A stretch of 64,000 nt of DNA from Spinacia oleracea (lineage: Eukaryota > Streptophyta > Magnoliopsida > Caryophyllales > Amaranthaceae), in assembly GCF_020520425.1 (NCBI RefSeq), contig NC_079489.1, forward strand, positions 80,792,810-80,856,809, read 5' to 3'. Shown piece by piece: positions 1 through 12,804 of the stretch (positions are counted from its first letter, which is position 1; each line of letters starts with the position of its first letter). A program made the translations under genes and the position numbers. Under the pieces are notes generated by a model that did no database searches, was not told where the DNA came from, and was given only the letters and a program-made list of their open reading frames with translations.

Positions 1-1770
1 GGCCAATCATGTCTGCGACGACATTCATCCACTGTTTTTGGTTCAGGATCATCATCATCAAATATCAATTCAATTGCAATTAAGTAAGCAAATATTTGAT
101 CTACGAAAAAATATTTTCCGTTTCCAATGTTTCTTATTGGTTGAAACATAGTTCATTGAATTTCATTGTTATCGATTTCTTAATCTTTTTCTTCCTCCTC
201 TTTAGGAGGATCATCTTTATCTTTATTTTCTTCTTCATTTGGTCTTTCATGAATTTCTTTTGGATGATTATTATTGATTTCATTTGTTACTCCATCGGGT
301 CTTTTTACTTTTCTTTGTTTAGAATCTTTTAAACCAAATGGCCTTCCACGTTTTCGTCGTGCTTAAACTCATTTTCGATAGTCTTATTATGAGTGGGGAT
401 TTTAATGCGAGCATGTGCATTCTCTTTTGGTATACGTGACTTTGTCACTTTCTTTGTATCCATGAATGCATCAGGCAATTGATTTGCAACACTTTTTAAA
501 TGAACAATTTTCTTGACTTCTTGTTCACATGAATTTGTTCGTGGATCAAATATTGACAATTGTGTTGCATTCCATAGTATATATCAATCTCCTTTTTCTG
601 TGGGTCCACTTTCTATCCCCCTAAGGCTGAGAATACTGAAGCATTAAAATGACAGTCAACAAACCTTGCTTTAAATAAATCGCCAATCATTGGCTCAAGG
701 TATCTAATTATGGAGGGGGACTCATACCCAAATAAATTCCCAGCCTTCTTTGTGGACCCATATTTGTGCGTTATGGTGGAGCAATGGGAGACATTTGGTT
801 CTCGACCATATACCAGCTGTAGTGGTGAGAACTCATGATAAGCTGTCGGCCTCAATCTTATTAATGTTGCCTCGTGTAAAATAGCATGTCCCCAAGCAGA
901 TGAAGGAAATTTTGATCGGATTAATAATGGTCTTTGCAATCAGTTGTAGTCTCTTGATCAGTGGCTCAGCGAGACCATTTTGTGTATGTACATGAGCTAT
1001 TAGATGTTTAACAACAATTTAAATCGACATACAATAATCATTAAAAGTTTGGGATGTAAATTCCCCAACATTGTCGAGCCTTATTTTCTTTATTATATGG
1101 TATGGGAATTAAGTTCTTAATTTGATAAACTGAACACGTAGAATTTCAAATGCAACATTCCTACTTGACAAGAGACTCACATGTGACCATCTTCTTGAAG
1201 CATCGATCAAAACCATAAAATATCGAAATGGTTCACTTGCAGGATTAACCGGACCACAAATATCTCCCTGAATTCTTTCTAAAAAAGATGGAGATTCAAT
1301 GGCAATTTTATTTTTGGATGGCCTTTTAATCAGTTTGCCAAGCGAGCATGCAAAGCATGTCAATTCATTTGTTCGATGTATTTTAACATTCCTTATATTG
1401 AATGCCCAACATAATTTTCTATAATCTTGTGCATAATTCCTGTTCTAGGATGATCCAAACGGTCATGCCATAATGTGAGAAAATTCTTGCATCTAACTTC
1501 TTGTTAGATATCATATTTATGTCAATTGGTCGTATATCTATATGATATAGCCCTGAAGAATATGCCGACAATTTCTCATAAATATGTTTCATGCCACACT
1601 TTTCTGCCGTGAGGCATAAATATTCCTTTTGATCCACTGTCATTGTTTCTAAATGATTGCCATTTTGACGCACATCTTTAAAGCTTATGAGATTTCTTCG
1701 AGATTTACTCGAATATAAAGCGTCATTAATTATCAATTTTGTTCCATTTGGGAGCACAATGCAAGATTTT
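1..1770 (-). pseudogene. Ty1/copia polyprotein remnant (pre-integrase to start of RT)
   Basis: Read on the minus strand from 1770 down to 1, broken frames follow copia order. First comes a GAG-pre-integrase piece with LPNGTKLIINDALYSSKSRR (about 1650-1757). Next are the start of the integrase core with QGDICGPVNP (1109-1363), the integrase C-terminal part with PLQLVYGREPNVSH (613-939), the linker DPRTNSCEQEVKKIVHLKS (329-559), and at 1-65 DDDPEPKTVDECRRRHDWP, which precedes reverse transcriptase. Several stops and frameshifts separate the pieces, no LTR is seen here, and RT/RNase H would lie left of the window. This is an old dead copy. It belongs to a different copia group from the intact element at 24238-28224, because the linker and pre-integrase sequences do not match. 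Confidence 0.85.
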
Positions 1771-1937
1771 CCAGATTTTCAAGATTTTCTACTTTCTCTC
1801 ACTCATCGATGCGCCCACACCCAATCCGGGTGCGCCCTCGAAGACCTATATTTGTGCGCGCGCACCCCTTTTGTGTGCCCGCACCGACGTCCGGAATTCA
1901 TATATTTTACTTATTGTTGTTCTTTTTCGGGAAAGGG

Positions 1938-1945
1938 TATAAATA
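1938..1945 (+). promoter_or_regulatory. TATA-box-like sequence in unannotated region
   Basis: A TATAAATA octamer sits in a C-rich setting, just before a stretch resembling a transcript leader with pyrimidine tracts. It is probably the promoter of a degenerate LTR or lost element. The stretch 1771-3590 otherwise shows no credible gene. A short coding-like piece near 3040-3130 was not recognised. Confidence 0.3.
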
Positions 1946-3599
1946 CCCCCCTCTTCCCCACTTTTTAGGGACATCATTTATTGCTCTTAGTTTTTCAGTT
2001 TTTAGGGTTTTTAGAGAGAGAAACACTTAGCTAGTCTTATTGCTTTGGTATTCAACCTCAAATTGTAGAATCCTTTGAAGCTTCAAGGAATTTCTTTCCT
2101 TTTTCATCTTTTTCTTTGAATTTTGGTATTCAACGTGGTTCTCTTTGTTATTGTTGTTAATTTTCTTCATACCTATAATTCCCCATTAATATGCTTGTTT
2201 GATTTTGGTAATTTCTTTGACTTTTGATTAATTATAATGGTTCCTTGTTTGAATTTCAAACTTAGTTCGTTGTCTCCTTTCATGGCTTGTGAGTAGTTAC
2301 TTGCTATGGTTAGGGGGGAAGCTTGGGAATGAATTAGGGATTTTTTTGAAGGGAATCCATGTTGATGTTGAGATTAAACCTTGATTTGATGATAAGGATG
2401 TCCATGTCTAGTTAGATTAGTAGTTGCAAATGCTAACTCTATTTAGTTGATTGGAATGCTTCATGTTAGTTTGGCAAGAAATTGTGAATTAGTGTGAGCA
2501 TGTGGATGAACTAGTTTTAATTGTTAGTCACTTAGTCCAGGGGTCATGCGAAATCTCTCCCTCGGATTAAGCTACTTAATGCATTCTATCCGAGAGGTGG
2601 GGAATGCAACATTTTCGGTTTTTCCCCTAATTATCATGTCTTTACAACATCTAAATGTTGGAACCTTCGTCTTTCCCTAATAAACCCAAGTCAAACCCCA
2701 ATTCCCCTAGCTTATTCCCTATTGTTTGACTTGTTAATTAGTATAGAATTGTTAGTTCCTATAATCCATTTCACTTTCCTACTCTAAGCTAGCTTGACTT
2801 TGTTAAATTCATTCTCACCGTTCTCTTTGGGATGATCCCGAACTTGCCGCAATAATCAATATAGTTTGTTAGTTAGGTGTTCTTACAAATCTTGTTTGAT
2901 TGGGTGATATTCGTATAACGACGCGAAAATCGCGTGTCAAAATGCGATGGGAGAAAACAACATTCTTGGTTACAAACGTTGAGCTAATTGTCTGTTTAGC
3001 AAATTAAGGAGATAGGTTGCAGTTTTGGATCCTTATCAAATGAGGAATCTTGTTGATGATACGCAAGCTGAGGCAATCTCTTCAACAGCGGAAAAAGGTT
3101 CTTCAATCTTACTTGAATGAGTTTCTGAATGTCTTGCAAACTTGGAGAAGCCCATCAAATCCATATGGTGGAAAGTTCTCAGTCAGTCAGTTTTTTTTTT
3201 TATGAAAAGGAGCAGTAGATTAAACATCAGTCAGTCAGTTGGTACCAACTCTTTAGGTGCCTTCCATATTTTAGATGATAATGTATTGGGTGTATGAGAT
3301 GGACCGGGTGTAAATTCACATATCTAATCTCCTCTCCCTCTCTATATTCTGTTTTCTAGCGACCTATTGACTTGGTTTGACTTTGGTAGTTTTTGTGAGT
3401 GTTTGGTATTGGTTTTACAGTTTGGTTGGCTAGATTAGTGTTTTGTAGTTTTGGGCTTGCAGGTTGTTGCAAAGCCTAGGTTGTTTTATTTGGATGAGCT
3501 TTTACAAAATTTAGGTTTGCTTTTGGTTGATAATATTTTCTTATTTACCAAAAATTAAGCTTATAGGTGGTCGTGCTTGAAATTTATATAAATAATACA

Positions 3600-4165
3600 A
3601 TGGATTACTTCTGGTTCCTCTAAACTACATTATTTCCGGTGCCTCTAAAAACCTTTCATGACAGTCTCATATTGCATCTAAATATTATTGTTTGAAAGTA
3701 AGATGTTTCCTCTTATTATATTTTGAGGCATTATTGCATAGTTGCCCCTAAACATATGTGGTCTTTAGAAATAATTTTTATTACGCCTTTAATTATATTT
3801 TGAGGCAAAATTATGTGGTTGTTCCTAAATATGTGGCTTTTAGAGAAACTTTTTATGCTGCGTCTAATTATATTTTGAGACAAAATTATATAGTTGCCTC
3901 TAAATATATGCGACTTTTAGAAGCAATTTTTTATATTGCCTCTAATTATATTATGAGGCAAAGATATTTGGTTGCCTCTAAATGTATGTCTTTTTAGAAG
4001 CAACACATTATATTGCCTCCAAATGGAGCCTTTAGAGGCAACCACTAATTAGCGATGGACTTATTAGAGGCATCCACTTTTTTGCTTCAAAACGCCATTA
4101 GAGGCTACATTGCCGATTTTAGAGGCAATTATGTCTAGCCTCTATAAGTGATTTTTCTTGTAGTG
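3600..4165. mobile_element. CACTA (En/Spm) element end with subterminal repeats
   Basis: The right end reads TTTTTCTTGTAGTG, the inverse of the CACTACAAGAAAA terminus typical of plant CACTA transposons. The preceding 500 bp hold degenerate repeats with gaggca/tgcctctaa motifs in both orientations; the clearest copies start near 3791, 3866 and 3943, a spacing of 75-77 bp. Such subterminal repeats normally bind transposase. No matching left end was found, so the element is truncated or its left end is decayed. A 79-aa open frame at 3758-3997 only reflects the repeat. Confidence 0.65.
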
Positions 4166-4248
4166 TTAATTAATACCGAACCGCATTTATTAGACTTAGC
4201 ATTAAATGCATTAAATGAAAACTTGGATCAAGGGCATTATTTCCTTCA
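4165..4248 (-). repeat. Terminal fragment of a copia LTR
   Basis: About 84 bp match the end of the copia LTRs at 21983 and 31005, from gttaattaatac to the terminal ggcattatttccttca. The CACTA end abuts it directly, so the rest of the LTR was lost or separated by the CACTA insertion. It shows the copia family was active here before or around the CACTA insertion. Confidence 0.7.
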
Positions 4249-4451
4249 TTTATCACTACGGGCCATGGCTACGTGCCTCGCCTACAAAACCATCTAGTCG
4301 TCTTTTTCTACTAGGGAGAAGGACAATAGATGGGTACGTGGAAGGGTTGAGGGTAAACAAGATGGGACGAGCTCCAGGGTACAATGACCCAAGTGCGATA
4401 AAGATGGGACCTCTAGGAGTGGCTCGCAAACTACAATTTGCATTCTCATCG

Positions 4452-7316
4452 TGTAACACCCTAATAATTCCTTGCTTTTATAAAACCATTTTCCAACTTA
4501 AAATAAAGGAATTACTAAAGTATTACCGCCACCGTGATAACGGTTAAAGCTATTACCAGAATTGCGCAGCGGAATTTAATGTCAACTAACTTTTCAAAAC
4601 ATATTTAATAAATATCGAGGCCTCCTACAAATTGGAACCATGACAGCCCAAAAACCAAAGTATAAAAGTTCAACGAATTCAAACATAATTGAAGTATAAA
4701 TAAACAGTTCAAAATACGAAAGCATGCAACTCTCTCAATCATCCCAAGCCGCATGATTTCGATCTACCAACCTGCTATATTATTCTATTCCCCATCCATG
4801 CAAGTGCAAATGATAGATCATCATAGGGTCATTAAGGCAAAGGCCATGACCAAAAAACACAAAGCACGTAGTCAGCAAAGCTGAGTACTTACAAGAATAG
4901 AGTGAAACAAAACTATAAACATGCATCACTCACTAAGTACTAATCAACATGAAAAAGCCATTTAATAATTAACAAACAAATCATGAATACAAGACTCGAC
5001 TCTTGACTCACAATTTAAATTAGAATAAGCTTCGAACGGGCCAAAGAAATATTCCATAAAGGAAAGGTGATGGGAGCCAACCATACACCAAATAATAAAT
5101 AATAAAATCGGGCCATACCGACGGAATTCCTGCGCATAATATAAATGAAACAACGTCTTGTATCATTAGTAGGAGATCAAGCTTTCCGGCAAGTCTCCCC
5201 CCATTGTTCATACTCGAAGTATATACGTTCCAAGAGTTTTGAAGCTTGTTCTGGTTGCACTTTACGTTTATTAATATTTTATTAAAGGCGAACTCAAGAC
5301 TCAATAACATACACACATACAAATAATAAACAACAACCAAAACAATCTTATTTTAATGCTTTAGGACTTGTGATCAACAAAACAAGACACTTGTGAAATT
5401 ACTACCATGTTCCTCCTCACAAAAGCGAGATTCCACATCATGCCCATTAACATGAGGGTTGTGCCCTTGCACGACATATCCTAATTCATTTCATATAATA
5501 TTCCCAATTGAACCCTACATGTGCGGTGGCTTACGTGAGCTAACCCTTCACATGTGGTAAAATAATTAGTACAACGAGGTACGAATAATTGGCTCAAAGT
5601 ATGCTAGACATCCCGTACAATAGCATAATAATAAATAATCCATCCCTTGCATGTGAAAACAAACCATACATGCATAAATATTGAACAACATGATTGACAA
5701 TGAAATCCATACTCATAATAATCTCAACATGCTTGTTCAACAAATAATCCAATACATCCAACATCATAATTCACATGATCGTTCACCAAAATAAACATGA
5801 ATCCACATAATATAATTCACATCAATACAATCATGCAATTCGACTTGTACGTACCTTGAATACCTAAGCGTAGGGGCCACTTTGCAATACGAGCACTCAC
5901 TTAGAAATCACCTCCTATCACCAAAATAATGAAACTTAAATTATTTCCATGTTCATTAAATTTCCAGCAACTTTATAAAATCTTAAACCTTATTTAAACT
6001 TTAGAATTCAATCGTTCTTCAATAAAATAATCGTCTCAATTTGCAAAACCAATCCCTAGTATGAAAACATACTTTTTCCGCCTTTAAAATCAATAAAATC
6101 AACACTTTAAGCCTTTATATAAATCTGAAAAATAAAATTTTATCATAATTAAAATCATCACCTAATTATGCTAATCAATTGACTCATTAGGTCTAGGTTG
6201 AAACCCTAACTTGAAAATCCCAACAAAACCAATTTAACATCATAAAAATCAATTCTTTATTAAATAAACAAATCTGAAAATTCATACTTTAATAATTAAA
6301 ACAAGCCTAATGAATCACAACACGTAAATCCTTGAAGCACGGTGTTCATAACCGATTCCCAGCATTTTAATTATTCAAAACAATAATAATATCATAATTT
6401 AAAATACGGAATTTAAATAGAATAGGTAAGGAAGAGGAGAATTATACTAATCCGGCCTATAGCACGGAACAACCACGAATTAATGTGATTGGGCGAAAGA
6501 ATTGAACACACGAACAAAAGAAACACCACACACACACAATCGTGTGTGCGCGGCAAGGGCGACGAGCAGGGGCAGCAGCGAGCGGGACGAGGGGCGAGGG
6601 GCGCGAGACTAGCGCGCAGCAAGAGGGACGAGGGGCTGGCGCTGGGCGCGCAAGAGAGACGAGGGCGAGAGGGACGAGGGGCTGGCGTGCCGCAAGGCAC
6701 ACAGCAACAGCAGAGGCACAACAGCAGCGCAGGGCACAACAAGTGCTCGCTGCGGGCTGCGGGCATGAGAGGAGTGGGCGAGGGTGTGCTGGCAGCGAGT
6801 GCACGAGGCACGGCACGGCACACAGGGCACCGAGTGCTCGTGTGTGGGTGTGCGGGTGAGCCGGTACAAGAGAGAGAGGAGAGGAAGAGGAGTGTGGGGC
6901 AAGAAAGCAAAAGAGGGTTTTATGAAATTAAGGGGGATCATTTAATGAGGGGAGTCCTATTTATAGGCTCCCTATTTCTAATGGGATAGGCTTAGGAAAT
7001 TAGAATATGGCTTAGGGAATTAAATGATTGGGCTAGCTTAGGATTTGAATTAAATTCTTTTAATTGAGCTCGTTTAATAAAACGAATTGGACCTTTCATT
7101 TAAAACCCAAACCTTTTTAAAATTACTTGCGACCCATTAAATTTCCCGACTCGAAAATTAAATTCGTTTCGTAATTAATTAAAATAATAAATATTCTAAT
7201 TAATTAAAATACGTTTAAATAATATTTAAATGCGAAATAAATTCCAAAAATCGTAAAATGCTTTATAAATGTAATTAAATATATTTATAAATATTATAAA
7301 AATAAGAGGTATTACA
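4452..7316 (-). mobile_element. 3' LTR of a Ty3/gypsy Tekay-type chromovirus
   Basis: The segment starts TGTAACACCC and ends GGTATTACA, the inverted TG...CA ends of a plant chromovirus LTR. On the minus strand it follows a polypurine tract (rc of 7317-7335, with TTTTAAGGAGGA) and a chromodomain coding end at 7578-7872. That order identifies it as the 3' LTR. Its length of 2865 bp suits the long LTRs of the Tekay group. A strongly GC- and repeat-rich patch (about 6540-6870) gives overlapping open frames on both strands, which are composition artefacts. The other LTR is absent. Confidence 0.8.
6958..6965 (-). promoter_or_regulatory. TATA box in Tekay LTR
   Basis: On the minus strand the LTR reads CCTATAAATAGG, a good plant TATA box about 360 bp into the LTR. 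The GC-rich patch begins roughly 90 bp downstream and would lie in the transcript leader. Confidence 0.5.
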
Positions 7317-7577
7317 GACGATCCTCCTTAAAAGAAGTTTCGTCCCGAAACTTGGGTTCGGAAATCAAAATTCAAACCCAAAACTTGAGACTTTAATGCG
7401 TTCTCTTGCAAAAAATTTAAGTTGTTGTACTATTTACATGGTTAAACAGGGCAATAATAAGTGCAAATTCAATAGAAAGCACTAAATTGAGCATAAAATA
7501 GGGGAAAACAAGGTAAAAAGCGCAAAATTCTACCGCACTCTACCCCCCTTAAAAGACACGAGTTACGACTCCGTAAC

Positions 7578-7872
7578 TCAACTAACCTCGGGAAAAAGTT
7601 CGGGATATTTCTTTCTCATTTCGTCCTCCGCTTCCCAAGTTGCTTCCGCATATTCTTGATTAGACCACAACACTTTGACAATTTTCACATCTTCAGTACG
7701 TGTACTACGCACTTTACTATCAAGGATTTTGACAGGTCTTTCCTCAAAAGTTAAACTTTGGTCTAATTATATGGTCTCAGGTTGCAACACATGCGACTTA
7801 TCCGGAACATATTTCCTTAACTGAGATATGTGGACTCCGAATGTATTAGACTTGGAGATGTGTTTGATTTTG
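7578..7872 (-). pseudogene. C-terminal end of Tekay gypsy polyprotein with chromodomain
   Basis: The minus-strand reading begins HISQLRKYVPDKSHVLQPE and continues through ERPVKILDSKVR to the chromodomain end EATWEAEDEMRKKYPELFPE. This is the standard C-terminus of Tekay-type chromoviral integrases; the chromodomain is thought to guide insertion to modified histones. One in-frame stop lies after QPETI, and homology ends abruptly near 7872, so everything upstream in the polyprotein is deleted. The stop codon is at 7578-7580, about 260 bp before the LTR. Confidence 0.85.
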
Positions 7873-8151
7873 AATCTGTACTCGGGTTTTGAACAGAAGT
7901 TCTTTTTTTAACTGAGGTTAGTCCTTTGCAATCAGTTACTCATGCATAGATATTAATCGTCCGACTTAAAGAGAGATACAAATTTGGTGTCTACAATGGC
8001 GTAGGAGCATCAACTTAATTGAGAATTCTAGCCATAATTTCAAGTACTTTTTTTTAATAGCTATAATTTCAAGTACTTGAAAGAGTTGGACTATCATTGA
8101 ATATTAGACAAAGGAGGGAAAGGACACAAACCCAATCATCACGATCTACTT
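7873..8151. other. Spacer, nothing recognised
   Basis: AT-rich sequence between the truncated gypsy end and the MITE. It holds a short internal duplication of 'ataatttcaagtact' near 8030-8080. No gene was seen. Confidence 0.5.
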
Positions 8152-8817
8152 AGGGATGTCAATGCGGCGGGACGGATGCAGATGTAGGTCCCTCTATCCC
8201 CATCCCTACCTAAAATTTTCATCCCCATCCCCGCCCCATCACCCATGGCAGGTACAAAATTCATCTCCATCCCCACCCCAACGGGTATAAACTAAAATCC
8301 ATCCCCGCTCCACCACTCAACTGAGTATCCAACTATCCATCATCTTCTTATCCCCACCACATACCTGCGCCAATACCCGCATAATTTTTCTTATTTAGCA
8401 AACATTTGCCAATTTGCCATATATACGGAGTAATGAAAGTTAACTTTAGAAAAAAAAAAAAAAACTTATGACTAAAGTAACATATATAATAATAAAATAA
8501 AAACCCATCATAACAAAAAAAAAATCCAAACAATAAACTTAAAAATCTCACCTAAATTCATATTATCACCTAGACATGTAAATAAATCAACACTCACCCC
8601 ATCACCCATGACGGGTATGAAGCGGGACGAGTGGGGATAGGGCGGATTCAACACAAAATCCACACCCTCCCCATCACCCATGAGTCCAGGACAGGTACGA
8701 TTTTTATACCCATCCCCGCCCCATTACCCGCCAAACCTACCTCCATGACTCCATCCCCGCCTACCTGGGGCAGATGCGGGGCGGGTCTCCCACGAAACCC
8801 GCCCCACTGACATCCCT
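8152..8817. mobile_element. hAT-like non-autonomous element (MITE) with GC-rich inverted ends
   Basis: The left end reads agggatgtcaatgcggcggg and the right end cccgccccactgacatccct, giving inverted termini of about 20 bp with few mismatches. Flanks share tctact (8145-8150 and 8818-8823), consistent with a decayed 8-bp hAT-type target duplication. Interior copies of 'catccccgcccca' and 'acccatgacgggta' are subterminal repeats. There is no transposase. Confidence 0.65.
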
Positions 8818-9567
8818 TCTACTCCGTATATTAGTAAGATAATAACTCACTTTTTGTTATTTTTGTGCTTTTGTTTTTTTATCTTAACCACATAACCACA
8901 TGAAATGATAAACTCTTAAACAATTCCCTATATCCACAAATTATACGTTGTCTCTCCTTTTCGGCCAGACTCGAGCAATGCTAACGATTATGAACGTTGT
9001 CGTAGCCACCACGAAAGGCTCTAAATCTCTAATACACTTGTTTATCAAACTTCCGAAAACAAATCGTGGAGTGGGAGCAACGAGCAAGTAAGGAACTCTA
9101 GCCGTAATTTCAAATATTCGAGTGTTTGAATTAAGTTGACTAAAATTGAGACCATCTGACCAAGCACAAAAACCATCTATCATCCTCCAGATTAGCAACG
9201 CCGAAATACTACTCCAATAATTTGGAAAATGTTTGGCAACCCTTAAGATATATAACATAAAATAATATATAAAATAATTAATTGAAGAGAGAAAATGTTG
9301 TATGTAAAGTTTCAATGCATTTGTAACCAATTAAAATTTAATATTAAAAGGGTTATCAACCCTTAGGATCACTCTATCATTATCCCAATAATTTATGTGT
9401 TTTTGACTTCACAATCACATGAACTCCCCCTTAAACCAACCAACCCTCCACTAATTCACCATTTTCTCTCTCCTCACCCACCCAAACACTAGCTACCTTT
9501 TCCCCCTTTTGTCTTCACATCCCACCATTTTTAGTCCAAATTTTTTTCTGGGATTTGAAGGAAAATA
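8818..9567. other. Upstream region of the 9568 gene
   Basis: No gene was found. The last 150 bp (about 9410-9567) are pyrimidine-rich with CT and CCA tracts typical of a plant 5' leader, and fit the untranslated start of the gene whose ATG is at 9568. No clear TATA box was identified. Confidence 0.4.
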
Positions 9568-12020
9568 ATGTTTGATTTGGGAGATGATATAATTCTGGAC
9601 AACAACAACATTCCATGGCTAATTTGGATTCAGATTTTGGTCATGTTTTTGCTAACCCTCACCATTTTGCTCTCTTACTTTGGTTACTTTGTTCTTGATT
9701 CTTCTTCTACAAGCAGTTCTTCTGTTTCGAAGACTTCTTCTAGCTGCAATCCAAGTGCCCAGGTGTGGATTTCATCTGCATTCTTTGTTTTCTTGTTCTG
9801 GGTTTCTCTCCTTGTTGATTTTTTTTATTAGTTTTTGAAATTGAGAATTTATATATGCTTAATTATGCTGATTTTAATGGGTTTTCATGATTGATTTTTA
9901 AGTCCCGAGCTTGAACGAATTAGTTAATTTAATTAGGTGAGAACAAATGAACAAGCAGGGTATTTTCCGTTTTGATTCATCAATCTTAAAAACCAGCAAA
10001 GTTGGGCTATAGTTTGACTTGTGATTGAGGCTAATTACTGACCCATTCTCCATAATAGTCTGAATTGAGTGTTTGTAGAATGTTGGTATTTGTTGGGGAA
10101 CGGGAGAAAAGTGGAGATAAACTTATAAATTGACTAATCTTCCACCATCATAAGGTTGTTGCTGTGTTAATGAGGGTTTCGTTTTCGTGATCTTAATGGA
10201 ACAATGGTAAAATCTGGACCATCTGGTTGATAAGGTGGTTTGTCGGTTCTTCTGGATTTGTAAGATAAAAAAAACTTTCTTAAGCAAATTTTGTGTGTTG
10301 ATTTAGAGTGAATAAGATATAATCTCAGGTTGCTCATATGATATTGTTGTAAATAGAGTGGATAAGATTCAATATGATCTCAATATAATCCTGACATTTA
10401 ATTATCTGAAGCCGTCTGTTTCCTTCTTTTGGTCCCCTTAGTTATACGAAATACTCCGTATGTCTTAAAGTATATGGAGTAAGGGGTAACTTATAGTAGA
10501 ATTTATAGAACTGATAGAAAAGGATGGAAAGAAATCTGAGAGCCTGGAAAGTTGTTTTTGGCACTTTGTCCATTATGTACACTGTCAAATACGAGAAGTC
10601 GAGAACCGCCTTATCAGGTTGGCAAATTAAGTCTTGCTTCACACAATCACACTGGAGATAAATAAAACTTGGCCAACCTAATCTTGAAAGTGATCCTCTT
10701 AGCTGTCTTTCAAACAACGAGCACATTAGTGTTTCCATTAGGCTCTTTCATGTGAATTTGTGGACATGTTTTCTATGAAGCCAAATCCTACCACTTCAAC
10801 TTTGCTACAGTGATGAATATACTTGTTAAAGTTTCCCGGAGGTATCTACAATTTGACTTACAATTGATTGGAAAATCTAGAGCCTCTTTGCAATTGCGTG
10901 GATAAGCCCGTGTGGAAATAAATAACAATCTTCCTTACTCTGCCCTGGTTGGCAGCTTTTGTAGAGGTGTTGGGATAACTAGATGATCTAAAATTTCCTG
11001 TTTGTCAACCGGAAAAAAAAGAGAAGAGAAAGGACAGATAATCTGATACTCAGGTTGGATTTTAAACTGGAAGTGATTATCGTGAAACAAGTTTGGGAAA
11101 CTATATGGGTGAAAGAGAGCATATTCTATCTGGCAGACTGAATTAGAGCAACTCCAATGGTTGCTTCTAGGGACTTGATTGCAATTTCCAAAACTTTCAA
11201 GCAAGTAGCTAAACCATTGGAGCAGTTTTGTTAAATTAGCTAGACAAAGCAAATTAGCTCTACCAAGCTAATTAGCTTGGAAAAAAACAACTTTTTTTTC
11301 TAATTATTAAGAATGTAAACGTAAGAATAGAATAAAAAAAATTAAAAAAAAGAAGTTAAACAAAAATCAAGCTACTTGCTAACCATTGGAGCATGTTATA
11401 GCTAGAAAATGTTGTTGCTTGAAAAATTAATGTGGCATACCAAGCTACAATGATATTAGCTAACCATTAAAGATGCTCTTAGAGTAATAAGTCGACATGT
11501 TCTAGAAGTTGGTTGAGTAACTGATAATACATCCATTTGATCCATACATCTAAAAAGTTAGTGCTCTGTACTGATATTTCGCCAAACAAATTGTATAGTC
11601 CCACTATGAAGGTTGATTGGGAAGGGAAAATACAAGCTTCATTAATTTAATTTATAAAAGTCATAAATTAATAATCAACATAATTTCCTTGTTGGTTCAG
11701 ATATCTGAATCTATGTAAATTTGATTGGAACTGATATTACATACTTGAATACAAGGGTGCATGTATTAAACAATTAGTTATATTAGCAGGTAGCTGATAA
11801 CCATGATGCGAGGAGGGAAATAACTACTACGACATCTAGCAACAGAGTGAGGTGTGTAGGGGAAAGGGATGGCTCTTCCATGAAGGATGTAGCTTCTTCC
11901 TCAGTTGCAGCACGTTTCTTCCACCCATGCCGTTATTTTGATTTTGCTAAAGAAGCTTTCCTCAAATGTCTAGGTTTGGATTCAGAATCTCCTGACGAAG
12001 AACACAAACATGAAGACTGA
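9568..12020 (+). CDS. Small plant single-pass membrane protein, function unknown (2 exons)
   Basis: Exon 1 is 9568-9762 (65 codons). The intron 9763-11789 begins GTGTGG after CCCAG and ends TTAGCAG. Exon 2 is 11790-12020, ending in TGA, for a 141-residue product. After an acidic start (MFDLGDDIILDNNNIPW) comes one long hydrophobic segment, about residues 16-45, then a Ser/Thr-rich stretch. The C-terminal block HPCRYFDFAKEAFLKCLG (110-127) looks like the conserved core of a plant-only family I recognise but cannot name with a function. The tail is acidic and His-rich. There is no signal peptide before the membrane segment, so it acts as a signal anchor. The exon join keeps frame and the C-terminal block makes sense only after splicing, which supports the model. 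The 2.0-kb intron carries a Harbinger MITE. Confidence 0.75.
11146..11478. mobile_element. PIF/Harbinger-type MITE in intron
   Basis: The ends are GAGCAACTCCAATGG and the inverse-like CCATTAAAGATGCTC, the familiar plant 'gagcatctccaa' terminus. It is flanked on both sides by TTA (11143-11145 and 11479-11481), the target duplication expected for PIF/Harbinger. The 333-bp interior repeats 'accattggagca' near 11213 and 11386. There is no coding capacity. It lies in the intron of the 9568-12020 gene. Confidence 0.8.
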
Positions 12021-12804
12021 TGGATGCATCTTTCCACTTCCACTTTTGATCTTCATATAGTCTCTCATTCACACTATATATACGTCCAAGATGAAAATCA
12101 GGTAGCTTTTTCTTCACAAATTATTGTTGTTTTGCATATAGGAACTTAGCTGTACAGATTGGACGGGAAAACAAGTGCATATATATGCTATTGGCAAAAT
12201 GTATAAAATCGGTGTCTTAACAGTTAACATGTATCAGTAACTGACTTTTGAAGGGCACAAAGCCCGCACAGGATTGTTCTGTGGGTACTAGGAGATTCAA
12301 ATAGTTTGGATATTTCAGTTAGATTTCGAGGCAATGGTGTTTGATGTAATTTTGTACATGTGCGCACACATAATTTTTTTTATTTTTTTACGGGAAAAAA
12401 ATTTGGACTTTTTTTTTTGTTAGTATTCCAAAATATTTTAAGTATATTATTATTTGGGTACAAAATAATTTACAGTTGTAAGCTAAAATTATCAGAAAAA
12501 TGGAAACTAAAAAAAGTTGGTACAAATTGCCAAAAACTTCCTTCGAAAGTCAAAACAACTAAACCATATGTATACTTTTAATCTGAAAATTCTAAATCTA
12601 AAGTCAACTCACAACCAACATTTCAAGCTTAATATGCAAAATACAAACTGCTTGAGCTGTAAAAAAAAGAAAAATATTGCGAATTATCCTAATCCATAAT
12701 TAGCAATCTAATTATTGGCTTATACTTTCATCCAAGTCTATCTGCAACCAAAATCAAATTTACCATCTCCTTAAAAAATCCATCAAATAGATGTTTTATT
12801 TTAA

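Noticed and set aside
3758..3997. 79-aa frame with repeated NYILRQNY
   Set aside because: Reflects CACTA subterminal repeats.
4215..4547. 110-aa plus frame and 67-aa minus frame
   Set aside because: Crosses the copia LTR end and enters the Tekay LTR; no recognisable protein.
6413..6989. Overlapping open frames of 105-166 aa on both strands
   Set aside because: GC-rich low-complexity patch inside the Tekay LTR; compositional artefact.
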